DNA from: an uncultured Mycoplasmatota bacterium
GTDB taxonomy: Bacteria > Bacillota_I > Bacilli_A > RF39 > UBA660
Length of the DNA stretch: 39,942 nucleotides
Direction: 5' to 3'
Assembly: GCA_947365915.1 (NCBI GenBank)
Contig: CANAXT010000009.1
Span: 1-39,942, forward strand
Positions 17,838 through 27,288 of this stretch are shown here, in pieces. Numbering within the stretch: the stretch's first letter is position 1; each line of letters starts with the position of its first letter. Under the pieces are notes generated by a model. That model was given only the letters and a program-made list of their open reading frames with translations, was not told where the DNA came from and did not search any database. The translations under genes were made by a program, and so were the position numbers.

Positions 17838-17996
17838 AATGAATTTTACCCAACCAAATTAAGAATTCTATTTTCAAGTGGTGAAACAATATCACCACCC
17901 ATATTATAACACTAGAAAACAAAAAATAAACAAAATTATTTGCGAAATAGAATAAAATATAGTATAATTCTTATGTTATAGAAAGAGGCGAATATC

Positions 17997-19055
17997 ATGA
18001 TTGAAAGACTTATGGCGATAGAAGAACGATATAACACATTAACAGAAGAATTAATGAAACCAGAAGTTATTTCCAATATAAAACAAACACTAGCCTTGAC
18101 ACGTGAACAATCCTCATTAAAAGACGCATATGAAGCATATCAGCAATATAAGAAATTAACAAGTGATTTAGAAGTAGCCAAAGAAATGAGTAAAGACCCA
18201 GAATTAGGAGAATTCGCTCACGAAGAACAAATGGCAATAGAAACAGAACTACAAACACTCAATGAAAAATTAGAAATTTTATTATTGCCAAAAGACGAAA
18301 ACGATGGAAAGAACGTAATTGTAGAAATTCGTGGAGCAGCAGGTGGAGATGAAGCCAATATTTTCGCAGGGGACTTATACAGAATGTATACAAAATATTC
18401 TGAAAAATTAGGGTGGAAAATAGAAGTTTTAAACTCAGAAGACTCTGAAGCAGGAGGATTCTCTCAAATAGAATTTATGATTAAAGGAGATAACGTCTAT
18501 TCAAAACTAAAATACGAAAGTGGAGCACATCGTGTTCAAAGAGTTCCAGAAACCGAAACACAAGGAAGAGTTCATACTTCAACAGCAACAGTACTAGTAA
18601 TGCCAGAAGCCGAAGAAGTAGACTTTGAATTAGACATGAGTGAAGTTCGAGTAGACATTACAAGAAGTAGTGGATGTGGAGGACAAGGTGTAAATACGAC
18701 CGATAGTGCAGTAAGACTAACCCATCTTCCAACAGGACTTATTGTATACTCACAAACAGAAAGAAGCCAAATCAAAAACAAAGAAAAAGCCATCAAAATA
18801 TTACAAACAAGACTATATGATTTAAAACTAAGAGAACAAGAACAAGAAATCGGAGCAGAAAGAAGAAACAAAATTGGAACAGGAGATCGATCTGAAAAAA
18901 TTAGGACGTATAACTATCCACAAAATCGTGTAACCGATCATCGAATTGGATACACAACAAATACCTTAGATAGAGTTATGGATGGAGACCTAGATAAAAT
19001 TATAGAAGCCTTAATTACAGAAGACCAAGCAAGAAAATTAAAGGAGGGAAACTAG
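17997..19055 (+). CDS. prfA: Peptide chain release factor 1
   Basis: SSGCGGQGVNTTDSAVRLTHLPTG GGQ motif. Confidence 0.97.
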   Translation: MIERLMAIEERYNTLTEELMKPEVISNIKQTLALTREQSSLKDAYEAYQQYKKLTSDLEVAKEMSKDPELGEFAHEEQMAIETELQTLNEKLEILLLPKDENDGKNVIVEIRGAAGGDEANIFAGDLYRMYTKYSEKLGWKIEVLNSEDSEAGGFSQIEFMIKGDNVYSKLKYESGAHRVQRVPETETQGRVHTSTATVLVMPEAEEVDFELDMSEVRVDITRSSGCGGQGVNTTDSAVRLTHLPTGLIVYSQTERSQIKNKEKAIKILQTRLYDLKLREQEQEIGAERRNKIGTGDRSEKIRTYNYPQNRVTDHRIGYTTNTLDRVMDGDLDKIIEALITEDQARKLKEGN

Positions 19056-19071
19056 TCTAAGACTAGTTTTT
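19049..19071 (+). other. Hairpin spanning the prfA-prmC junction
   Basis: AAACTAGTC-taa-GACTAGTTT between SD AAGGAGGG and prmC start. Confidence 0.5.
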
Positions 19072-19072
19072 G

Positions 19073-19786
19073 ATGATGACAGAATTAGAATACTTAAAAA
19101 AATATTATAAAGGAAACTTAGAAGACGCTTTAAAACGACTAAAACAAGGAGAACCAGTACAATACATCGTAGGCAATGTAGACTTTTATGGAAACAACAT
19201 AGAAGTAAATAAAAGCGTTTTAATTCCTAGATTTGAAACAGAAGAATTAGTAGAAAAAACAATCAAAAGATGTCAAAAGAAATTTCAAAATGAGTTAGAT
19301 ATCATAGATATTGGAACTGGTAGTGGCTGTATTGCAATCACCTTAAAAAAAGAACTATTGTGCAATGTAGATGCCGTTGATATTTCAAAAAAAGCATTAG
19401 AAGTAGCCAAAAAAAATGCACATCAAAATAATGTTAGCATAAACTTTATTGAAGGAGATTTATTAGAACCACTAAAGAAAAAATATGATGTTTTAATCAG
19501 TAACCCTCCATATATTGATAAAAAAGAAGAAATCATGGAAATTGTAAAAAATAATGAACCTGAAATAGCGCTATATGCCGATCATCTTGGATTATCATGT
19601 TATGAAAAAATATTAAAAGACGCAAACAAAATTATGAAACCAAACTGTTTACTAGCATTTGAAATTGGACCAACGCAAGGACAATATTTAAAAGAATATG
19701 CGAAACAATACTTTCCCAATGCAAACATTACAATCGAAAAGGACCTACAAGGAAGACATCGATTTTTATTTATTGATAGAATATAA
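19073..19786 (+). CDS. prmC: Release factor glutamine methyltransferase
   Basis: DIGTGSGCIAITLKKEL, ISNPPYI motif; follows prfA. Confidence 0.95.
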   Translation: MMTELEYLKKYYKGNLEDALKRLKQGEPVQYIVGNVDFYGNNIEVNKSVLIPRFETEELVEKTIKRCQKKFQNELDIIDIGTGSGCIAITLKKELLCNVDAVDISKKALEVAKKNAHQNNVSINFIEGDLLEPLKKKYDVLISNPPYIDKKEEIMEIVKNNEPEIALYADHLGLSCYEKILKDANKIMKPNCLLAFEIGPTQGQYLKEYAKQYFPNANITIEKDLQGRHRFLFIDRI

Positions 19787-19802
19787 CAAAAAGGAGTTAA
19801 AA

Positions 19803-21470
19803 ATGAATAAATATGCAATTCAAATAGAACATATCAGTCAAACTGTATTCATAAAACATAAAGCAAAAACAATATTATCTGATTTAAATTTATCTGTAAA
19901 AAGAGGAGAATTTATTGCGATCGTAGGATGTTCAGGCGCAGGAAAAACAACACTCATGAATATCTTAAGTGGATACAATAAACCAAGCACAGGAAAAATA
20001 TATATTGATGGATTAGACTTACAAAAAGAAGAAAAATACTTTAAAGGTAAAATTGCCTATGTACCACAACAAGAAATATTAGATCAAACTTTAACACTAC
20101 AAAAATCATTAGAATACTCTTTAGAACTTAGAGTAAAAAATATTTCCAAACAAAAAAAGAAAAAAATAATCAATCATATCTTAGAAATTTTAGAATTAAC
20201 CTCTATTAAAGATTCACTAATAAAAAATCTAAGTGGTGGAGAAAAGAAAAGAGCTTCTATTGCCACCGAAATGTTAAGTGACCCCAATCTATTTTTATTA
20301 GATGAACCAACATCAGGACTAGATGCAAACATAGAAAAAAAGATTATGAGAAAATTAAGGGAGATTGCAGATACAGGAAAAACAATTATTATTACAGCCC
20401 ATACAGTATCAAATTTACACCTATGTGATAAAATATTATTTATGGGAAAAGATGGAAAAATTTGTTATTATGGACCTTACAAAGAAATTTTAGACTATTT
20501 TAAAGTAGATGAATTTGTAGATATATATGATATTCTTAAAAACAATACTGATGATTGGTATAAAAAATATATGACAAATGAAAAAAAAGAATCAATAATT
20601 ACAAATAACAAAAAAGAAAATTATGAACAAGTTGGTTTTTTTAAGCAAACTAAAACATTAGTCAAACGATATATATCATCTTTGTTAAATAACAAATTTA
20701 TGTTAATTTTACTCTTAGGACAAGCTATCATAATGGGATTACTGATAAACCTTGCAACAGAAAAAAATTGTATGTTAAATCCTGTTACAGCATCGATGGT
20801 ATATGTTGCCTTTACAATGGCAGCCTCTTGGCTTGGATTATTTAACACCATTCAAGAAATAGTGAAAGAAAAAGACATGTTAAAAAAAGAATATATGAGT
20901 GGACTAAAATTTACTTCCTATATCATTTCTAAAATCATTATATTTTCAGTTTTATGCTTATATCAGGGAATTGCATGTGTTTCCATTGTGTATTTTCACT
21001 TATCGCCAAGACCAGAAGAAATTTTAATCACAAATACCTTATTAGACTTAATTATAAACTTCTTTTTAGTGTCTTTTTCAACAAGTATGATTGGAATATT
21101 AATTTCCTCAATTGTAAAAGAAACAAAAACTACTTTGATACTTTCTCCATTATATATGATGATACAAATGCTTTTCTCAGGAATGTTTATTCCATTTATT
21201 GAATTAACAAAAACTATTTCTTATTTTGTAATTGCCAGATGGGGATATGAAAGTTTTGCAACTATTAGCAATCTAAAAAAATATAACGTAGTAGAGCCCG
21301 CTGAAAATTTTTTTGATTTCCATTCTACACATGTAATATATATTTGGATCATTTTCATTGGAATTTTTTTACTGTCCCTAGTAGTGAGTATTGTCATAAT
21401 TAAAATGAATATTTTATCTCATAATAAAACAAATTTTGATATAAACAATAAAAAAAGAATTGAAGAATAA
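19803..21470 (+). CDS. ABCG-like half transporter (ATPase fused to ABC2 membrane domain)
   Basis: GCSGAGKTTLMNILSGYNKPSTGKIYIDG, LSGGEKKRASIATEMLSDPNLFLLDEPTSGLDA, C-terminal 6-TM ABC2 domain; start reassigned to ATG with AAGGAG RBS. Confidence 0.88.
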   Translation: MNKYAIQIEHISQTVFIKHKAKTILSDLNLSVKRGEFIAIVGCSGAGKTTLMNILSGYNKPSTGKIYIDGLDLQKEEKYFKGKIAYVPQQEILDQTLTLQKSLEYSLELRVKNISKQKKKKIINHILEILELTSIKDSLIKNLSGGEKKRASIATEMLSDPNLFLLDEPTSGLDANIEKKIMRKLREIADTGKTIIITAHTVSNLHLCDKILFMGKDGKICYYGPYKEILDYFKVDEFVDIYDILKNNTDDWYKKYMTNEKKESIITNNKKENYEQVGFFKQTKTLVKRYISSLLNNKFMLILLLGQAIIMGLLINLATEKNCMLNPVTASMVYVAFTMAASWLGLFNTIQEIVKEKDMLKKEYMSGLKFTSYIISKIIIFSVLCLYQGIACVSIVYFHLSPRPEEILITNTLLDLIINFFLVSFSTSMIGILISSIVKETKTTLILSPLYMMIQMLFSGMFIPFIELTKTISYFVIARWGYESFATISNLKKYNVVEPAENFFDFHSTHVIYIWIIFIGIFLLSLVVSIVIIKMNILSHNKTNFDINNKKRIEE

Positions 21471-21554
21471 TTTACACTTCACTTCTTTCTTTTAAAAAAA
21501 ATTTTGGATTTTTTATGCCCAGTTTGTTATAATAACAATAGGAGATGATAAAAA

Positions 21555-22574
21555 TTGATTAAATTTATTCAATATGGATGTGGGAAAATGAGCATTCACA
21601 CCGTAAAATACGCATTAGAATGTAACATGCAATTAGTAGGAGCAGTAGACATTAACAAAGATCTTATAGGAAAAGACTTTAATGGAGTTAAAATAACAGC
21701 AATAGACGAATTTGAAACCCTATTAAAAGAAACAAAACCAGACATTGTAATTGTAGAAACCATGAGTTTATTAAGTGACTTAGAAGACGTTCTCACAATT
21801 TGTGCAGAAAATGGAGTAAATGCCATTACAACCTGTGAAGAAGCATTTTATCCAAGCGTTTCTAACCCAACATTAACCAAAAAAATAGACGAACTAGCAA
21901 AACAAAATAACTGTACCATTACAGGAACAGGCTATCAAGACGCCTTTTGGGGAAACCTAATTACCACCCTAGCAGGAGCAACTCATGCTATTACTAAAAT
22001 AAAAGGATCATCATCTTATAATGTAGAAGACTATGGAATTGCCCTAGCAGAAGTTCATGGAGCAGGTCTATCTTTAGAAGAATTTGATCAAAAAATAGCA
22101 AGTGCAGATAAAATTAGTAAAGAAGAAAGAGAAGGATTAATCAACTCTGGAAACTATACACCATCTTATATGTGGAATGTAGTACCATGGCTTGCTGATA
22201 AAATGAATTTACACTTAACAGATATGACACAAAAATGTATTCCATTAACATATGATACCGATATTGAATCATCAACATTACAAATGACTGTAAAAGCCGG
22301 AAACGCAACTGGAATGTCAGCGATTGTAACTGGAACAACAGAAGAAGGAATCATAATAGAAGCAGAATGCATTGGAAAAGTGTATGCAAAAGGAGAAGTA
22401 GACACCAATGACTGGACAGTAATGGGAGAACCAAACACAAGACTAGTTGTAAACGAACCAGATACTGTAAAACTAACCTGTGCAACTGTAGTAAATAGAA
22501 TTCCAGATGTGATTGCAGCAGCTCCAGGATTCGTTCCAACTTCAAAAATGGGAGAGCTGAAAAATCTAAGATAA
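21555..22574 (+). CDS. 2,4-diaminopentanoate dehydrogenase / dihydrodipicolinate reductase-like NAD(P) oxidoreductase
   Basis: FIQYGCGKMSIHTVKYAL Rossmann start; GTGYQDAFWGNLITTLAGATHAITKIKG. Confidence 0.7.
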   Translation: MIKFIQYGCGKMSIHTVKYALECNMQLVGAVDINKDLIGKDFNGVKITAIDEFETLLKETKPDIVIVETMSLLSDLEDVLTICAENGVNAITTCEEAFYPSVSNPTLTKKIDELAKQNNCTITGTGYQDAFWGNLITTLAGATHAITKIKGSSSYNVEDYGIALAEVHGAGLSLEEFDQKIASADKISKEEREGLINSGNYTPSYMWNVVPWLADKMNLHLTDMTQKCIPLTYDTDIESSTLQMTVKAGNATGMSAIVTGTTEEGIIIEAECIGKVYAKGEVDTNDWTVMGEPNTRLVVNEPDTVKLTCATVVNRIPDVIAAAPGFVPTSKMGELKNLR

Positions 22575-22606
22575 AAAAAGCTACGAATTAATTTTTCGTA
22601 GTTTTT
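22573..22606. terminator. Bidirectional terminator
   Basis: CTACGAA...TTCGTAG flanked by A- and T-tracts. Confidence 0.75.
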
Positions 22607-22611
22607 CATAA

Positions 22612-23019
22612 TTATTTAGAAGCTTCAACTCGTTTTTTTAACTGATATACAGATACATGCTTTGAAGCTTGCTCATCACCATAATATGGTTTTAAAGAGG
22701 TATCATCAACAAATAATTCACCAACATGATTAGGCTGAAATGATGACATCATTAATCCTCTTAAACCATAACTATAGGATTGATAAATTCGAATATAATC
22801 TAAAATAGAATCTAAGCTTTCTAAATCCACATAATCTCCATTTTGAAGCTTGATTAAAACAGCATTTTCCTTATAAATCTCACTATCGATATGAACAGAA
22901 CCAATGCCATCACAACCAATACATTGTCCATCAATATATGTACTAAGACTAAATATAGAATGGACTTCATGTTCTGTACATCTTCGAATGGTACCTGTAA
23001 AAATTTGACTTGTATTCAT
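22612..23019 (-). CDS. Hypothetical 135-aa protein with CxxC, divergent from retron
   Basis: GGGAGG RBS upstream of ATG; continuous ORF; no family recognised. Confidence 0.5.
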   Translation of the reverse strand: MNTSQIFTGTIRRCTEHEVHSIFSLSTYIDGQCIGCDGIGSVHIDSEIYKENAVLIKLQNGDYVDLESLDSILDYIRIYQSYSYGLRGLMMSSFQPNHVGELFVDDTSLKPYYGDEQASKHVSVYQLKKRVEASK

Positions 23020-23123
23020 AATATTCCTCCCTGTTGTACTATAATATCAAACAACAATGAAATATGCAATTAAATTTGGAAATATACTAGAAAAAACATA
23101 GTTTTTATGTTACCATAAAATTA

Positions 23124-23289
23124 GTAAAAAGCACTTTAGCACGTATATTCTTAGAATAGAAGTTTGATGAGTCATCAAATAAATCGTAATGTAAAAATAA
23201 AGATTCCATATGTCAATGTATGAAAGTACACTTCATGTAACTTCGATACAATTTCCATATGTAAAATCATTTTGTATTGTGCTTTTTAC
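23124..23289 (+). ncRNA. Retron msr-msd ncRNA
   Basis: a1 GTAAAAAGCAC (23124-23134) and a2 GTGCTTTTTAC (23279-23289) perfect 11-nt inverted repeats; TTTAGC branch site (G 23139); msr hairpins 23146-23158 and 23163-23179; msd stem 202-212/256-268. Confidence 0.85.
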
Positions 23290-23308
23290 GACATTTAGTA
23301 GGTGAATT

Positions 23309-24244
23309 ATGGCAAATAAATATTTAATATATTGTACCAAAGAACAAGAACAAGAATTTTTATTATCCTTGCAACTAATCGAAAAAAATACATTCCAAAC
23401 ATTATATAGCGTGAGTAACCATATAGAAGACCATTATGAGTACTTAGAAATTCCAAAAAAAGATGGAACCAAACGAAAACTAATGGTTCCAGATCCATTA
23501 CTCAAAAAAATCCAAAAAAACATATTAAATCACATCCTATATGGAATTAATACTTCAACATATGCCAAAGCTTACAAAAAAGGAAATAACATTATTACAA
23601 ATGCATTACCCCATGTGAATCAACCTAAAATTTTAAAACTAGATATCAAGAACTTTTTTAACCATATTACCTTTGAACAAATAAAAACAACCGTATTTAA
23701 AGAAGAATACTTCCCAGAATCTATTGCAACATTACTTACAATCCTTAGCACCTATCATGGATATCTCCCACAAGGAGCTCCTACTTCACCAGCCATTTCA
23801 AATATTATCCTAAAAGAATTTGACGAAATAATCGGTGCGTGGTGCCACCAAAAACAAATTACATATACAAGATATTGCGATGACTTAACCTTCTCTGGAA
23901 ATATTGAAAAAAAAGAAATCATAGACTTTGTCCAAACAGAATTACAAAAAATGGGATTTCAATTAAACCATAAAAAAACAAAACTATTAACCAAAAAACA
24001 TCGACAAATTATTACCGGTATTGTTGTCAACGAACACTTAAGAGCACCTAGAAACTACAGAAAAGAAATTAGAAAACAGATGTATTATTGCCAAAAATTC
24101 GGAATTGAAAACCATTTAAAATATCATCATTTAGATATTGATATAGAAAACTATAAAAAATCATTAAAAGGAAAAATATTATTTGTATTACAAATTAACC
24201 CCAATGATCAAGAATTCAAAAACTACCTAAAATGGATTTCATAA
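23309..24244 (+). CDS. Retron-type reverse transcriptase
   Basis: NALPH (NAxxH), LKLDIKNFF, QGAPTSPAISNII, YTRYCDDLTFSG, ITGIVVNEHLRAPRNYRKEIR motifs; 20 nt downstream of a2. Confidence 0.95.
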   Translation: MANKYLIYCTKEQEQEFLLSLQLIEKNTFQTLYSVSNHIEDHYEYLEIPKKDGTKRKLMVPDPLLKKIQKNILNHILYGINTSTYAKAYKKGNNIITNALPHVNQPKILKLDIKNFFNHITFEQIKTTVFKEEYFPESIATLLTILSTYHGYLPQGAPTSPAISNIILKEFDEIIGAWCHQKQITYTRYCDDLTFSGNIEKKEIIDFVQTELQKMGFQLNHKKTKLLTKKHRQIITGIVVNEHLRAPRNYRKEIRKQMYYCQKFGIENHLKYHHLDIDIENYKKSLKGKILFVLQINPNDQEFKNYLKWIS

Positions 24245-24258
24245 AATTCCATTTTTTT
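24229..24258 (+). terminator. Terminator at end of retron RT
   Basis: AAAATGGA...TCCATTTT TTT. Confidence 0.65.
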
Positions 24259-24310
24259 CTTGTCTTATGACAAAATCTTTCCTATAATAGAAGTACTAGG
24301 AAGTGGTCGT

Positions 24311-26548
24311 ATGAAAAAACCAGAACTTTTAGCACCAGCAGGAAACATGGAAAGCCTAAAAATGGCCATAGAAGCAGGATGTGACGCCGTATATCTTGGA
24401 GGATACATGTTTGGAGCTAGAAACTTTGCAGGCAACTTTTCTAACCAAGAAATACAAGAAGCAATAACATATGCCCATCTTTATGGAGTAAAAATATATA
24501 TTACTGTAAACACATTAATTTACGAAGACGAAGTAGAAACATTTATGAACTATATTGACTTTTTATATAAAGCGAACGTGGATGCCATCATCATACAAGA
24601 CATAGGAATGCTTGACCTAGTAAGACAAACCTATCCATTATTAGAAATACATGCCTCTACACAAATGCACCTCCATAACTTAGAAGGCGTTAAATTTGTA
24701 GAAAAACTAGGAGTTAAAAGAGCCGTACTCGCACGTGAAACAGACATCGATTTAATCAAAAAAATAAAAAAGAGCACAAACATAGAATTAGAAATATTTG
24801 TTCATGGCGCCTTATGTATTAGTTATTCAGGACAATGCCTAATGTCAAGTCTAATTGGTGGAAGAAGTGGCAATAGAGGAGCCTGTGCCGGAAGCTGCAG
24901 ACAAAAATATGACCTAATTGTAGATGGAAAAAAAATAAACAAAGATGAATATTTACTTAGTACAAAAGACTTAAATACATTAGAGCACCTAGGAGAATTG
25001 ATTGAAATAGGAGTAGAAAGTCTAAAAATAGAAGGACGAATGAAACGCCCAGAATATGTATACTTAGTAGTCAAACTATACCGTAAAGCAATTGATCAAT
25101 ACTGTAAAGATAAAAAAATAGAAATAAACAAGAAAGACATATTAGAACTCAAAAAAATATTTAACCGTGAATTCACAAAAGGGTTCTTATTTCATGAACA
25201 AGAACAAAACATAATGAATCAAAAAAGACCAAACCATATTGGAGTACCAATTGGAACAGTCATCAAATACAAAAAAGGAATAGTCACCATAAAACTCAAT
25301 TCCAGACTACAAAATGGAGACGGAATCCGGATTTTAGGACCAAAAGATTCAGGAACAATCGTAACCAAAATTTTACAAAATAAAAAACAACAAAAACAAG
25401 TAGAAAAAGGAATTGTAGAAATTCCATATAAAGAAATTGTTCAAATTGGAAGCACTGTATTAAAAACAACAGACAAAAAACAATTAGAAACAATTCAAAA
25501 AATTCAACAAATAAAAATTCCGATTGAAGTAGACTTAGAATTAAAAATACAGAAAAAACCAGTACTAAAATTATTTGACGGAAAGAATAAAATAGAAGTA
25601 ATTGGAGAAAATAATGTAGAAAGAGCTACTACAAGTCCATTGTCCCTAGAACGAATTCAAGAACAAATTTCAAAATTTGGAAATTCCATTTATCAACCAA
25701 CCAAAATAACAATCGATAAAGAAAATGATATCTTTATTTCAGTCAAAGAATTAAATGAATTACGAAGAAAAGCAACTTCAAAACTAAATGAAGAACGATG
25801 TTACAAATATCCATATAAAAAATGTGAATATCATAGAGAAGTTCCAAGTTTTCCTGTGGAAAAAAACAAAAGTGTCTTAATTTATACAGAAAAACAGTAT
25901 AAAACTGTGGAAAAAGCAAACGTACAATACATATATGTGGAAAAAGAAGAACTATTTCAAAAATATAAAATAAAAAATAACGTAATTCAGAAATTACCAC
26001 GAGTTTCCCACCATATAAAATCAAATAAAGCACTTACCTTAGTAGGAGAACTAGGAAGCTTTTCTACTTATCCACAAGTATTTACAGACTGGTCTTTTAA
26101 TGTTGTAAATTCCTATAGTGCTGCCTTTTTATTCTCCTTAGGAGCCAAAAAAGTAACACTCTCTTATGAAATAAATGAAAAAAGAATAAAATTATTAATA
26201 GAGGAATACAAAAAAAGATATCATGCTCATCCCAACTTAGAACTAATCATTTACGGAAAAGAAGAAGTTATGATCAGCAAATTTCACTTATTAAAACAAT
26301 TTCATATTACAAACAAAACAGGATATCTAAAAGATCGATTTTCAAATCTTTATTCAATTATAGAAGAACCAGACTTTATGAAAATATATAGTCCTAACCC
26401 TAGAATGATGAATACAGTAGATTATTACCAATTAGGAATAAACTCCCTAAGATATCAATTTTTAAACGAAAGTGAAGAACAAATAGAAAAGGTGATGAAA
26501 AGTGAACTACCAAGAGAAAATAGAACGTCTAAAAGAATGGATTCGTGA
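24311..26548 (+). CDS. U32 family peptidase (long form)
   Basis: KPELLAPAGNMESLKMAIEAGCDAVYLGG, EIFVHGALCISYSGQCLMSSLIGGRSGNRGACAGSCRQKY. Confidence 0.94.
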   Translation: MKKPELLAPAGNMESLKMAIEAGCDAVYLGGYMFGARNFAGNFSNQEIQEAITYAHLYGVKIYITVNTLIYEDEVETFMNYIDFLYKANVDAIIIQDIGMLDLVRQTYPLLEIHASTQMHLHNLEGVKFVEKLGVKRAVLARETDIDLIKKIKKSTNIELEIFVHGALCISYSGQCLMSSLIGGRSGNRGACAGSCRQKYDLIVDGKKINKDEYLLSTKDLNTLEHLGELIEIGVESLKIEGRMKRPEYVYLVVKLYRKAIDQYCKDKKIEINKKDILELKKIFNREFTKGFLFHEQEQNIMNQKRPNHIGVPIGTVIKYKKGIVTIKLNSRLQNGDGIRILGPKDSGTIVTKILQNKKQQKQVEKGIVEIPYKEIVQIGSTVLKTTDKKQLETIQKIQQIKIPIEVDLELKIQKKPVLKLFDGKNKIEVIGENNVERATTSPLSLERIQEQISKFGNSIYQPTKITIDKENDIFISVKELNELRRKATSKLNEERCYKYPYKKCEYHREVPSFPVEKNKSVLIYTEKQYKTVEKANVQYIYVEKEELFQKYKIKNNVIQKLPRVSHHIKSNKALTLVGELGSFSTYPQVFTDWSFNVVNSYSAAFLFSLGAKKVTLSYEINEKRIKLLIEEYKKRYHAHPNLELIIYGKEEVMISKFHLLKQFHITNKTGYLKDRFSNLYSIIEEPDFMKIYSPNPRMMNTVDYYQLGINSLRYQFLNESEEQIEKVMKSELPRENRTSKRMDS

Positions 26549-27224
26549 ATCAAAAAAAATAGTTATATTTACAGGAGCAGGAATTTCAACCCCATCAGGA
26601 ATTCCAGACTTTAGAAGTCCAAACGGACTATACAAAAAAAAATCGAATATTTCTCCAGAAGAAATATTGAGTCATCATTATTTTATCTCTCATCCAGAAT
26701 CATTTTATCAATTTTTAAAACGCGAAATGCTTTATCCAAACGTAAAACCCAACTTAGCACATCTCTGGATTAAACAATTAGAACAAGGACATGAAGTAAC
26801 TGTAATCACACAAAATATAGATTCCTTACACCAAAAAGCAGGTAGTACCAAAGTTCTAGAACTACATGGAAACATCCATGAATATTATTGTATGAAATGT
26901 CAAAAAGAATATGAAGAAGACGTATTAAAACATGAACTTCCAATTTGTGAATGCAAAGGATTAATTAGACCCAATGTAGTTCTATATGAAGAAGCATTAG
27001 ATGGAGATATGTTAAACGAAGCCATTTTTTCCATACTCCGTGCAGACATGGTAATTGTAATTGGATCTTCACTCGTTGTAAATCCAGCAGCCAACTTACT
27101 TTCTTATTATAACGGAGATAAATTTGTAATTATGAACAAAGATGAAACCGTATATGATACATTTGCCAACTTAGTATTTCACGAAGATATTATTAAAATT
27201 ATGAAATCTTTAAAAGAGATGTAG
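26502..27224 (+). CDS. cobB: NAD-dependent protein deacylase (Sir2 family; GTG start)
   Basis: FTGAGISTPSGIPDFRSPNGLY, TQNIDSLHQKAGSTKVLELHGN, zinc CxxC..C.C; overlaps end of U32 gene. Confidence 0.94.
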   Translation: MNYQEKIERLKEWIRESKKIVIFTGAGISTPSGIPDFRSPNGLYKKKSNISPEEILSHHYFISHPESFYQFLKREMLYPNVKPNLAHLWIKQLEQGHEVTVITQNIDSLHQKAGSTKVLELHGNIHEYYCMKCQKEYEEDVLKHELPICECKGLIRPNVVLYEEALDGDMLNEAIFSILRADMVIVIGSSLVVNPAANLLSYYNGDKFVIMNKDETVYDTFANLVFHEDIIKIMKSLKEM

Positions 27225-27288
27225 ACATATCACAGTTATGATGTTAATATAAAAAATATGATTAAAATTAGTATTAGGAGGAAAAAAG

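Larger units (their letters stand above)
17607..17840 (+). repeat. Repeat family copy 2 (toxin-like cassette)
   Basis: Tandem near-copy of 17169-17400. Confidence 0.9.

Noticed and set aside
17169-17840. Two direct repeats considered as CRISPR or IS ends
   Set aside because: Only two adjacent copies with a third 22 kb away, each about 230 nt with ORFs and promoters; no spacer pattern or transposase
20954-21202. Plus-strand ORF in a second frame inside the ABCG-like transporter
   Set aside because: Alternate-frame shadow ORF within a continuous transporter coding sequence
23095-23120. Alternative hairpins AACATA/TATGTT and TTTTATG/CATAAAA just 5' of retron a1, considered as part of the msr
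   Set aside because: They lie outside the a1/a2 boundaries; may be promoter-region structure, but I could not assign a convincing -10
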